From Persicaria tinctoria (taxonomy: Eukaryota > Streptophyta > Magnoliopsida > Caryophyllales > Polygonaceae): a stretch of 64,000 nucleotides of DNA. Of the stretch, positions 47,851-59,639 are shown one piece after another; position 1 is the first letter of the stretch; the number at the start of each line of letters is the position of its first letter. Below the pieces are notes generated by a model. That model saw only the letters and a list, made by a program, of their open reading frames with translations. It was not told where the DNA came from and did not search any database. The position numbers and the translations under genes are program-made. The stretch covers positions 9,860,188-9,924,187 of the forward strand of contig JBANSL010000013.1 of the NCBI GenBank assembly GCA_037127255.1, given 5' to 3'.

Positions 47851-48941
47851 GGTATGACGGTATGTTACTCTGCTTTATATAGTTTTTGCCCTTTTATTTT
47901 GAGTTTGTGTATTTTTTTTATGTTTTTATAGTTAATTGTGTTGTACATTATAGTTAGATCGATCTATAAAATTAGGAAATTCCTTCATTGCATTATATGT
48001 CCATCTTCCATCACGATTTTTAAAGTATCTTTAACCATGGTACTCATGTTGACTGTTGAGTATCATGAATTGTTTTTTTATTTTTGTTATTTCTTCCTCA
48101 TCCACCGCATTTTAATATTGGTACTCCACAACCATGGTATTTGACATGAGTATCTTATTTCACTTTTTGCATCAAAATTGTTTTTTTTATAATTTTGTTT
48201 GAAAGTGAAAATCCAAAAGGCCCCCCTAATAATATTTGATTGGGTAATATTCTACGTTATTGTGTAAGATTGAGTACCATATACATAATATTTGAGCTTA
48301 CTTTTTTTTCTGTTCTATAAAAAATCTTACTTTTTCTACGTTTTTTTTAATTGTTATAGTATGGTACTTGAACTACCACCATTAAAAAATGTTCCTAGAT
48401 ATGTATTCTTCATTTTCTAAGATGAAAATGTGTATATTGACATGTACCATTGCTCGAAGTTACGTATGAAAATGGGCTCAGTACACAAATTATGAGTGGA
48501 TGATGGTATTGAAGCATTTTCGTTGGAAGTACTTAAACTTTGTGGAGTTGGTGCAATATTTACAGATGCTAGGAATTTGGGTGCTCTAAAACTTCCCATT
48601 CTCATTTGCAATCAATCATAAATTCATAATGAGTTGTTTCCCAATAGGAACCAACTAAAAAGTACGGAGTAAAAATTCTCATATGTATAAAGTTTTTTGG
48701 ATTTTCATTTAAAAAGACGCTCTAAGAAGAAATAGATCGTATATATATTTTTTTTCTAATTTATTTCTTAAAAAAAGGTTTATTCGGTTTCAAACTATTT
48801 TACATTATATTGAGTTAGATTATTCATCGATACTTATTTATTTATTTCAACAATAAGCAAATAAATCAATCATGAACCGAAAATCATCTCAACTTTATCC
48901 AAAAGGAATTCACACGTTTATATAATGAGTTTGTTTAAGAT
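47851..48941. other. Intergenic AT-rich DNA
   Basis: No supported gene. The 64-codon minus-strand frame at 48417-48611 has no recognised motif or clear promoter. Sequence next to 48942 is presumably the 3' region of the S1-like gene. Confidence 0.5.
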
Positions 48942-49361
48942 TCAAGAAATAACAGGTCCATTGCCAATCCAATGGAAGCAAAAATTCAATCGATTAGGGA
49001 CCTTTGGGTCCTTGACACAAGGGCCATAGGGCTTAATCCCCCAACAGCACCTATCTTCGCAGTCATACCCTGGTCTTTCATCTACATATACATCAAACCA
49101 TTTTAGCTTATTCTTCCACGCGAAGCTGCAATTGTATGTCGTGTTCTTGAGAATGCTTTTACTGAAGGAGAAGTCCCATGTTCCCTGGAATTTGATCACT
49201 TGCTCGCCCAAATCCTCCTTTTTCGACTTGCAATGAACCTTTAACTCCGCGCCTATGAGGTTTGTTATTTGCACGTAAGTTTTGGCCGATATGGTGTTTG
49301 ATACGATCAATAGGATGAAGCAAAGAAGGGAGAGGGTTTGGCATGGAGAAGACATTGTCAT
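48942..49361 (-). CDS. Plant self-incompatibility S1-family secreted protein (SPH-like)
   Basis: A single-exon frame of 139 residues. Residues 1-26 form a signal peptide with a Leu/Ile core ending SNTISA, so the mature protein probably begins KTYVQI. The mature part shows S1-family motifs: an N-terminal beta strand with VQITNL, HCKSK followed by DLG, NCSFAW, a FDVY strand, and Cys-rich DCEDRCCW and GPC, then NFCFHW. Length and Cys pattern fit the family of small secreted proteins related to poppy stigma S-protein, most of which have no proven role in pollen recognition. The function of this copy is unknown; it may be expressed in a narrow set of tissues. Confidence 0.92.
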   Translation of the reverse strand: MTMSSPCQTLSLLCFILLIVSNTISAKTYVQITNLIGAELKVHCKSKKEDLGEQVIKFQGTWDFSFSKSILKNTTYNCSFAWKNKLKWFDVYVDERPGYDCEDRCCWGIKPYGPCVKDPKVPNRLNFCFHWIGNGPVIS

Positions 49362-49974
49362 TGCTAATTAATAGTTGGGTTGTGTTTGGATTTGTAGATC
49401 ATAGGAACCCTAAATTTAGTGAAGGTATCTTGGTTGATTTGTAATGCATTAATCTTTAGTTAGTTTGAGGTCATGGTTTGCGCCAGATATGTAGTTTGAA
49501 GATTGCATTGTCTCCAAATATAGAAAAGGAAATACATAAATTTTATTGGGTAGCAAAATATAATTGCTTTGGATGTGTTTTGTGGCAAACCAAGGGGTTT
49601 TATTTGATTAATTTTGCGTTGTCGATATTAAATAAAATGTCTCAAAAATCACAAGTGTTATTTTCAAATTTACATAATATGGACTTACAAAGTGTGAAAG
49701 ATGTGATACATCTCACATTCATAATATAAAGAATCTAAGTCTTATACATATAAGTCGGTAGACTACTCCTCATAATATCAATTGGTTTTAGGATGAAACC
49801 TCATTGATCTTGTGTGTTCGGCTTAATAAACACATGGTGCGCGCGGGCATGACCCTCACGCGAGACATTTTTTTTTATACATAATAAGAGCTTGGGTGGT
49901 GTCAGACTCAAGCTCTTCAACGTGGGTGGTGACAGTTGCACGTAATATGTTTTTTATAATAGGTAAGAAATTGG
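49362..49974. other. Spacer between the S1-like gene and a LINE remnant
   Basis: Upstream region of the minus-strand S1-like gene; no definite TATA box was recognised. The remaining DNA is non-coding. Confidence 0.45.
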
Positions 49975-50880
49975 GTGGAGTCATACTTTGCTGACCCACC
50001 GCCTAATTGCGTCTTTCATGATAAGGGAAAGGAGCTCCGGATGCGACTTGATGGCATCATGGTCCAAGGAGTGCCTCAAATGAGCAACTTTTTCTGCCAC
50101 CTGGTTGACCTCGTGGAAGACGTGCGTGTAGAAGGACCACTCAAAGAGCTGGAGAAGTTGTTGGATGTCCGTGATGATAACCTGTAGAGCGCCAAGACAT
50201 CATCCATTAAGGGGGATGCATCACCACAAGGATGGCTACCGGAGGCCATAATCGAACCATTAGCATCATGGATGATGAAACCAGTCGTAGCGTGTCCTGA
50301 TTGGAGTTTGAAGCCGTCGAAATTGATTTTGAAGTGTCCCACTTTGGGCCTATTTCACCTCATGTTCTTCTTTTTCCTAGACCGGGTTTGCGGTTGTTGC
50401 ATTCATATTGTCCCCAAAGATTCTTTTGGAGTCGTTTAGTTGTTGTAGAAGTCGTCGTAGATAATTTTCTTTCTTTTTTTTGGTATATGTAAGATTATTG
50501 TCGTTGAAAGTTACCTTATTCCTTATTGTCCAAATACCCCACCATAGAGTGGTCAGGTTCAATTTTTGTGCTCTATTTAGGCGGGCAAAGATGTCATTTG
50601 TAATTTGTTTGATCGTTCGATCAGTTGTTGTCGTTGCTCTTATGATGTTAGTCAATGTGTTGTTGATCTTGGATATTAATTGTAGTGTGTGAGTGCATCC
50701 TGTGAATAGACGGGTGTCATCTTCATGAGGTTGGTTACAAATTAAATGTCCATGCCAGTGGAACTACAACTCACTTTTGTGCCAATCTCATTTTCGTTGA
50801 GGTTGTATTCATGACAAGTGTCCATAAGAAGTTTTTTACCTTTGAGAAACATTCGATTCCCCGGATCCAGCCAATATCAC
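49975..50880 (-). pseudogene. LINE ORF2 remnant (zf-RVT and RNase H)
   Basis: Minus-strand frames encode pieces of a LINE C-terminus. Near 50860-50760 is VKNFLWTL..., like the zf-RVT core. At 50655-50377 is WWGIWTIRNKVTF, like the zf-RVT/RNase H linker. At 50342-50076 is GHFKINFDGFKLQSG with FIIHDANG, the start of an RNase H domain. Stops and frameshifts separate them and the RT part is missing. It differs in sequence from the young LINE at 37015, so it is an independent, old insertion. Confidence 0.8.
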
Positions 50881-50896
50881 TTTCTTAATTTCTTTA

Positions 50897-52487
<1,591 letters not shown>

Positions 52488-53486
52488 AGTTTTTCAATAA
52501 TTCTAATTTCATTTTTTTAGTAGTTATAATTCTAAGGAAAAAATTCGAGAGATCAAACCTCACTCGATCCTCGAGAGGCCAATAAGTCGACAGATGAAAA
52601 ATTGTCGAACATGCATAGAATAAAAACTAGAAACATGCACAAACAAACAACAACATGCACTCTACAATCGGACGAGTTAAATCTTTAGCTTATAATCGAT
52701 GCAAAAAAAAAAAGCAATGCAACAAAATTTTCAACGAATTTCTTAGTTTTAGGATAGGTCTCAATTTTACGAGATAAACAAAATATTTTGAAAGCATGCA
52801 ATCAAAACCAACGAACCGATCAATCAAAGCATGCAATCGATACTTGTTGATTCTGTTTAGAGTCCATGTTGAGGTGTCCGCTAGTGATCCCTAGAGTTCT
52901 CTGTGTGCATCTTCCGTTTGACTAGTCAATTCATTGGTTCTTCTAGCTTGTAGATTACAGTGTCTAATTCTCGAGAGACCGACCTATTAACAAATCTGAT
53001 ACAATACAATAAAAAAATTTTAAAAAAATATTATATTAATATGTTACAAGTGTAGACGATGGTTAGTTTATCTACCGGCTTGTCCGGTCTCTCAGTTTCT
53101 CTATGCTTGTCTAAAGAACTGAATTCTTAACTTGCTTCAAAAATATATATAAATTAAAAAAAAAAAGGGAATTAATAATAAATACACCACTTCTATAATT
53201 AGTTTGCAAAAATACTTACTTTTAAAACAATTGCACTAACATATGAAAATTTGCAAATATACCCTTTTCAATTAGAAAAACTACCCTATCCACTATAATT
53301 TCCAATAAATAAGAAAAGGTAAAATCACATTTTAATTTATCTTTTCTTTTTATTGAAAATCTATTTAATATATTGAAATAATATAAAATCTATTTAAAAT
53401 AAAAACAAATTAAAAACAAAAAGCGATTAGAGTTCGTCGTCTTGTTCATCGATCTCTAGTGCCTCTCCTTCTACCACCATCGCAAC
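52488..53486. other. Intergenic, no gene
   Basis: AT-rich spacer. The segment about 52540-52680 loosely resembles 11885-12015 (AATTCGAG..., GATAAGTCGGCAGA/AATAAGTCGACAGA, ...TGTCG), so both may hold remnants of one unclassified repeat. Confidence 0.4.
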
Positions 53487-54460
53487 ATGCACCGCCCCAT
53501 CCGGCCTCCACCATCTTCACCATTCTCTTGTATTCTCATCAAGATCAAGTTCGAGATCTATCCGATTTCAATTGAAGTACTGAATAGGGTGTTCTCTGTG
53601 TGCGGAGTTCTGGAAAGCGTGGAGAAGTTTAGCCCCGGAGATGATTTTCATTCAAAGGTTTGCTTCCAAGATTACAATTTGGCGATTAGAGCTCTTGATT
53701 GGTACAAAAGAAGATGCATATACGATCGATGTTGTGAGTTGGAATTAATTCTGGCATTCAAAATTGGTGATAGATCGAGTGAATTCAAGGTCGCTCCAAT
53801 TGAAGAACCAGGAATGGATGAGCACGAGACGCAGGCACTGGGTTTCAAAGTATTCGATGAAGGGCAAAGTTGTCAAGATGAGGTTGAAACCTTGGTTGCA
53901 AACACATATCAAATTGATGCCCCGCTTGCAGTTGTGAATCATCAAATTGATTCTTCGTTGAGTTCAAAGGTTGGGCTCATACAAGATCTTGACACCCAGA
54001 GCAAGTCGTCGGGGAAGGTATTTTTCGAACCCTTAGATTTTTCAAGTGGCTCGATTGGGATTGAATCCATAGAAAGATGGGTAAATCTCGGGCTGAATTC
54101 ATCTAGTTGCTTGAGAACTTTTAGTGACCACAAAGTGTTTGTAGAAAGGGGTACTAGAAATGTTCTACCTATGGCTGAATCGGATGAGGCAATCTTCAAA
54201 TACACTGGTCAAGATTTGATTGCAGTTGTTGATTGTAATTGGTTACATCCGGTCATCTTTGATCTAGAAGATGGAGGATGTGAATTTAGGGTAGCTAATT
54301 TTAGGAGGATATCATGGCTAGACTTTTTCCAAATCCTAGTGGTGATGATGTCGTTGAAGATTATGGTTTCACACCATTTGATAAAGGGCTAACTGAATTT
54401 ACTGGAGATACACAGAGATTGAGGGTTACGCCTTCGGGTTTTGATCCAGGAGGGAAGTAA
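53487..54460 (+). pseudogene. PTB-type RRM-like reading frame, broken near its end
   Basis: The frame from ATG 53487 has 301 codons. Residues about 20-90 (YPISIEVLNRVFSVCG, then IYDRCCELE) align with the RRM of polypyrimidine-tract-binding proteins (YPVTVDVLHQVFS..., IYDGCCQL). The remainder has no domain I recognise. Near 54310 the sensible frame shifts by one: a downstream frame begins MARLFPNPSGDD at 54314 and ends at a TAA at 54458-54460. It lies upstream of a purine tract and an LTR-like start (55036-55060), so it may belong to a retrotransposon that carries an RRM-derived segment. It could also be a decayed host gene. Confidence 0.5.
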
Positions 54461-55035
54461 TGTTGCCTTGAATCAGTCGAACTTATGATGCCAATTGATC
54501 GAGGACTTGCTGCTAATTCAGTCAAGGCACATGGGATCTTAATTTGGATTATGATTTTTTATCCGTGTGGGCGCAACAACGAGCAATTTCAGGCTATCCT
54601 CTTCATTTGTTTGAGTGTTATGTGTGCACATTGGTAAAAAGAAGCAAATTTTGTTGATAGAGAGCTAACTACATTATATGTGGAATATATTTTTTTCCGT
54701 CATTAGCTGTTGTTGTTGGGACATTGTTGGTTCTTAGTGTTAAGCTGGTGGAAAATGGGTTTTCCAACATTTAGGAATATGGAAAATTGTGGCAATGGAT
54801 GCTCAAGTCAAATTGTGAGGGTATGTGTGCTTCACTGGATGCCATTTTTTGGGTAATGGCAATACATGGGTGCAAGGGGAAGGATGGTTCTATTTCAACC
54901 TCTCATGGAGAACTACACAGTGTAATTGTTTCTGATTTTCAAAGATGCCTCGTTGTAATATATACTCTCATTTGCTTGTCTTTTCATTCGCTATTAGTAG
55001 TAGTTTACCTTCAATAAGCTTTGAGGACAAAGCTT

Positions 55036-55220
55036 TATAAGAGGGGAGTAAATGAGTAATGTTAGAAATTAGGATATAAGAGATTGGTATTGCAATTACT
55101 AGAAAGTAGGGGTATGATGGTATAAATACATGTATGCTGTAATGAACATATCATCGAAGAATTACATAACCCATGCTCTTCTCCTACCTCTCTTCTTCTT
55201 TACCCCCCCCCCCTATAAAT
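55036..55220 (+). repeat. Purine tract and LTR-like start
   Basis: TTGAGGACAAAGCTTTATAAGAGGGGAGTAA is followed by TGTTAGAAATTAGG at 55060, the layout of a polypurine tract next to an LTR start in plant LTR elements. TATA-like TATAAATAC (55121) and CTATAAATC (55213) lie within it. No second LTR, primer site or right border was found. The element is incomplete, and the LTR's right end is unknown. Confidence 0.45.
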
Positions 55221-55787
55221 CTATCTTCTACCCTCTTCTCTTCTTTCTCAATCTCTCATCAATCTTCATGGAAGCTTAACTTCCGACTCGCCGACCTCGG
55301 GTCATGACATCTTTCCTCCGTTACACCATGCCTCATCAATCGTCGTCGTCTTCTCAATCCCACCCTCTCTCCAAACCCATCTCAGTTTCTCACCCATTCT
55401 TCACTTCCTAATGCTTCAACCTCTCGCGGTCTTTGTAACAAATCTCATTTCACCCTGTACGTTCTCTCCTAATTTCATTGCTTCACTTTGGTGTTAATTT
55501 TCATTCTTCGTTTATAGTTTCATTCTCTAAGTCTTGGTTTGTGGCTTTGTGTTGGTCCGATCGGTTTCTGTTGTTCAATTTTCTTGATTCTCCTGATTCC
55601 AAACATGACATGTGTACAATCCATTGTAGCAAACGAGTATCATCCTGATTTTGATCTCTCGCTGTTGCAATCTACGGGATCACAATCCTAGGAAGACAAT
55701 TCAAATTGGAAATTCAACTGCAGAAGTTTAATCTCAAGCTTTCTGGCATCGGATTCGGATAGGTTCCCTAGTAATTTAAGAGTTTTT

Positions 55788-56066
55788 GTGGTATCAGTGG
55801 TGGCTGAGTAGCCGTTGTTGTACAACCGCTACTACTGGAAACATGGAACCTACTCTCTGAATTGGAAGCACGTTCATCTCAGTCGCAATAAGGTCGCTTG
55901 TGCCCCCTTTGGTTGTCCCATTGCGATCATCCGCGACGACTCTAAGATCGTCCAGCTTTACGCCGAATTTGTGCTTAGGAAGTTGTGGATTTTCAACTCC
56001 ACCGGTGTCCAGATCTCCGAAATGGTTTGGCGCAACCCTGGCGGTAGTCTTGTTGTATCTTTATTC
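55788..56066 (+). pseudogene. VPS16 exon-1 fragment
   Basis: The translated segment LLYNRYYWKHGTYSLNWKHV, followed by LSRNKVACA, PIAIIRDDSKIVQLYAE, LRKLWIFNS and GVQISEMVW, matches the N-terminus of plant VPS16, a core subunit of the HOPS/CORVET tethering complexes at the vacuole. The codon for the expected Trp before LLYNRYY is TAG (55809-55811), the initiating ATG is not recognisable, and nothing of the later exons follows. It is a displaced, dead fragment. A leader-like pyrimidine-rich region lies upstream (about 55300-55780), as if the original 5' region had been copied with it. Confidence 0.85.
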
Positions 56067-56279
56067 TCTTCCCGATTTTAGATTTCATCCTGTCAGTATT
56101 AATTCTCAACTTTGTCATGATGAACATGTATCCCATCAATGTAAATAAATAACTTTGTCATATAGTAATTATGGTATGGATAAAATCGTATCTTTATTCT
56201 CTTCCCAATTATAGATTTCATCATGTTAGTATTATTTCACAGCTTTGTCATGATGAACATTTATCCTATCAAAGTGAAA
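56055..56279. repeat. Imperfect tandem repeat (about 92-bp units, 133-bp spacing)
   Basis: The block starting GTATCTTTATTCTCTTCCC and containing CTTTGTCATGATGAACAT occurs at 56055-56146 and again at 56188-56279 with about ten differences. It follows the VPS16 fragment and may derive from its first intron. Confidence 0.8.
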
Positions 56280-56692
56280 TTTTAATAGTGTGGATACGCA
56301 CGTATTGACATTCTTTTTATAATCCCTTACTAAGCCAATGTTTTTCATCTGTTATTTTATTATTTTTAAGTTTCGGGAAAAAAAATTAAAATCATTATTT
56401 TAATATATATTTCATTTTTTAAATATTTTTTTAACTTTTTTTTTAATTTATAATTCTCTTTTTAAAAATATTTACCTTTAAATTTAAAGATAAAATCATC
56501 CATTATCTTTTAGCTATTTTTTTTAATTTATTTTTTAATTTATTTTTTTTAATTTATTTATTGAGTAATCCTACCAACTTCACGAAGTTCAACTCCAGGG
56601 GATCCTGACCGCTTTTGCAAACCGAACAACCAATTTGATTTATTTCTGCAAATCGGCCTTAAAAAAATACGGAGTATTTCAAATTTTCAATA
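56280..56692. other. Non-coding AT-rich spacer
   Basis: Homopolymer-rich DNA with no gene, splice pattern or identifiable element border. Confidence 0.5.
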
Positions 56693-56936
56693 CTCCATCC
56701 GTTAAAAAATAAGCGTCGTTTGTCTTTTTTTGCACGTTTTTTAAGGAGGTAAAAATACTATAAAATATTATTTTTTTTAATCATTTTTTTTTAATAATTT
56801 CATAGTCGGTATTCATAAGTATAAATTTATAAAAATAAATTCATTAAAAAAAATAATATTTTATATAATTTTTATCTCATTAAAATGCGTACAGAGAAGT
56901 CAAACAAATTTTATTTTGGAACAGATGGAGATGGAG
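56693..56936. mobile_element. Stowaway-like MITE
   Basis: The 244-bp element is flanked by TA. It starts CTCCATCCGTTAAAAAATAA and ends AACAGATGGAGATGGAG, an imperfect terminal inverted repeat. The AT-rich interior is non-coding. Size and terminal motif agree with the element at 29149-29394. Confidence 0.72.
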
Positions 56937-58157
56937 TACTGCAGTACTCCATAATCCTAAACAATACTAAAAGAGAAGCTGTTTTTGCCACATGGCAGCT
57001 TCTGGTTCAATTTTTTCCCGCTCATTTTTTATCTACTTATTATTTGCCATGTATAAATTATTTGCCACATATTACATCAATTTATTTATTATATTATCTC
57101 ATATTATTTTAAGTTTTATTATTTTAAAGATGATTGATTCTATCCATTTTTGACATTTATTATCACATAAGATTACATACACTTTCTATTATTATAACAT
57201 ATATAATTCTAATTGATTCTCACATATTCATCGTTAAGGAAACATACATACATACATATATAATTCTAATTGTTCTTATACACCCGACTAATGTTTCTTT
57301 ATATATTGTAAAAGATATGTCGTATTATACGTATTATGACGTACATACTTTGTCCAATTAATTCTAATTATTTACTATAGACCCAGCTAATGTTTGTAAA
57401 ACATATTATAATATGTAAGATCATATATAATACTAATCTACTATTTTTTTTTTGTCACGTGTCATATTTTGGATTTTCCTTCCAAAAAATTTCTTCGTTA
57501 TACCATCTCATTAAATGATACAATCTATTATGATATTTTTAATAAGTTTGTATACATATCTTCTAACTATATACTTTTTTTAAAAGATTGTAAAATAAAT
57601 TATTATCGTATTATAACACAATCTATCTATCTTTGTCTAACTATTAAAAGAGAAACATTTTTGATGATGTGTCATCACCACCATAATTATAGGTTTTCAA
57701 CCAATCAAATTAAAATAGCTTCTTTTTTAATTTTCTAATCAATTGGTTCAATTTAAAACATTAAATTAGTATATAATTTATTCCTTAGTATATTATACAT
57801 TTTCTAATATATTGGTTTAAATCAAAACTGGAATCAAACATATTTTTATTTTATTTGATAATAATTTGTTCTAGGGCTCCTAGCCAATTATTTCAATTCA
57901 TTTTTTATTTGCTCTTAATTCTATATCGAACTATTATTAGAGAAGCTTAATATAGATGAAGTGACACACTTCCCTTATTTCTACGGCTCTTAGCCAATCA
58001 CAATCTATATTCTATATTTAATTATTATTAGAGAAGCTTAATAGATGAGGTGTCACGCTGGGCTCCTAACCAATTACAATTAAACTTCTATAATTATTAA
58101 TTCAATACTTTGAAATTAGTTGGCTGAACTGTTCTGATTTTCCTTAGCCATCCACAA

Positions 58158-59034
58158 TTTTGAAGTCTTTAGAAACTACCTCAGACTCAGAGGCAATTGA
58201 AATGGAGGCCATCTAGGGATGGCAATGGGGCGGGGACTCCCCGTGGGGAATCCCCGTAATGGGGATGGAGACGGGGATTTTAAACGGGGATGAGGGGAAA
58301 AGTGATTCCCCGCGTAGGGACGGGGATGGGGACGGGGATAGTAGTCCCCACCACGATCCCCACCCCGCCCCGTCCCCGATGGGGAACCCCGCGGGGATCC
58401 CCGATGGGAAGTATGAAATCCCCAATTTTGTTTATATCTTACCTAAGTGTAAATATTTTTTTTTATTTTTAAACTTTTACCTTATAATTTACATTTATGA
58501 GATATTATATGTAATATTTATGCCATATTTTTTTACATAACTTTAATAATATCTTATAGTTTTCTATTAAATTGGGGGAAATCATAAGTTTTAAATGAGG
58601 AACCCGCGGGGAATGCAAATGGGGAAAATTTAGCGGAGACGAGGATTCCACGATGGGATGGGGACGAGGGACATTTTTTATCCCCGAACGGGAACGGAGA
58701 CGGTGGGAATTTTTGTAAATAGGGACGGGGACGGGGAGGGTACTCCCCGCCCTGTTGCCATCCCTAAGGCCATCAAGCGACTGATGTCATCTTATTTTGA
58801 CATAGTCGTGAAAATTATCAAGGACTTGGTTCCCAAAGCTATCATGCACTTCTTGCTTAGTGCTTTGCGAAGACCTTGCTACTCTGCTCTTATATTTCTC
58901 TACAACCATACAAACAAAAATGCTAAAACTATTTCTAGGTTATGGTTGTTAGATATAGATTTCCGTAGTCATGTCCAAGTGAATCATAAAAGGCGTGAGC
59001 TTCACAATGTCTTGATTGAAAATTTTTACAGGTG
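58158..59034 (+). pseudogene. Dynamin-related protein GED fragment (DRP3-like), split by a transposon
   Basis: Codons for ETTSDSEAIEMEAI (up to 58213), resuming after the hAT-type insert with KRLMSSYFDIV...DLVPKAIMHFL (58775-about 58855), match the GTPase effector domain of plant dynamin-related proteins. VNHKRRELHNVLIENFYR (about 58979-59034) is the next exon, with a GT donor right after it. The intron border after IMHFL looks decayed. Intact DRP3 proteins drive mitochondrial and peroxisomal fission, but this is only a two-exon fragment without a GTPase domain and has no function of its own. Capture by the surrounding Helitron is inferred. Confidence 0.83.
58214..58766. mobile_element. hAT-type element with G-rich ends
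   Basis: The 553-bp element begins TAGGGATGGCAATGGGGC and ends GTTGCCATCCCTA, a clear terminal inverted repeat. The perfect 8-bp duplication AGGCCATC lies at 58206-58213 and 58767-58774. Subterminal arms carry many GGGGAC/GTCCCC repeats, the interior is AT-rich, and there is no transposase. It interrupts the captured dynamin exon, so it is younger than the Helitron. Confidence 0.9.
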
Positions 59035-59303
59035 AGATAGACAACTATATATTTACTAGCAAATTAAAATGCAAATCAATGGGCATTATCGGAAAAAGTT
59101 GGTTTTATCAAGTTGTTTAAAACTTTCAGGATATAATGTTGATTCTTTTTCTGTCCCTATCATAGAAAAACTAAAATACTTTAACATTTTCTAGCAGATC
59201 CGACATTGCTTGGAAGGATGCCATATCAGACATTGTCTATTATTTAAATATTATACACTTAACTTTATCATTTTCTAACAGCTAATATATGTATTTTTTT
59301 TTA

Positions 59304-59331
59304 CGCGCCATTGGCGCGGGTATAGGACTAG
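59304..59331 (+). other. Helitron 3' terminus
   Basis: A 15-nt stem-loop (6-bp GC stem, ATT loop) is followed by GGTATAGGACTAG and host T. Hairpin plus CTRR before T is the standard Helitron 3' structure. Confidence 0.8.
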
Positions 59332-59639
59332 TTTTATAACCTAAAATAATGATAGACAAGTTAGACAACCCGGTTGAATTCACTTCTTCCTGGGCTGGCC
59401 CGGTGTATGGCCCAGTTAGTACACCGTCAAACCAACCCTCGCCTCGCCGTCAAATCACACCGTCGGCATAACAAAATCAAACCCCCCTCCGAAAGCGTTT
59501 TCCAATCTTTCCAGTTTCCACACCCAACCCACACGATCCTTTCTCTCTCCTACCCTAGCCCCACGTTATCCTCGCCGGTCAACCCGAACGACGCCATAGA
59601 ATTCCGAGATCTATCGGATCTCTCTCCACCTGTGCCCCC

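Larger units (their letters stand above)
56955..59331 (+). mobile_element. Helitron-like region with several 5'-type starts and one 3' end
   Basis: The 3' end is diagnostic: a hairpin (CGCGCC-ATT-GGCGCG, 59304-59318) about ten bases before CTAG (59328-59331), followed by host T. Candidate 5' ends of the TC...AC(T)AWTA(A/T)(A/T)AGAGAAG type lie at 56955, 57622, 57920 and 58004, each preceded by A or T. No replicase is encoded, so it is non-autonomous. Which 5' end pairs with the 3' end is not decidable by eye; 57920 or 58004 gives the shortest element. It contains a captured dynamin fragment (58158-59034). Confidence 0.65.

Noticed and set aside
55788..55800. GTGGTATCAGTGG looked like a Copia primer-binding site after an LTR
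   Set aside because: It differs from TGGTATCAGAGC at its 3' part and lies in frame with the VPS16-like coding sequence (reading VVSVVAE), which explains it better.
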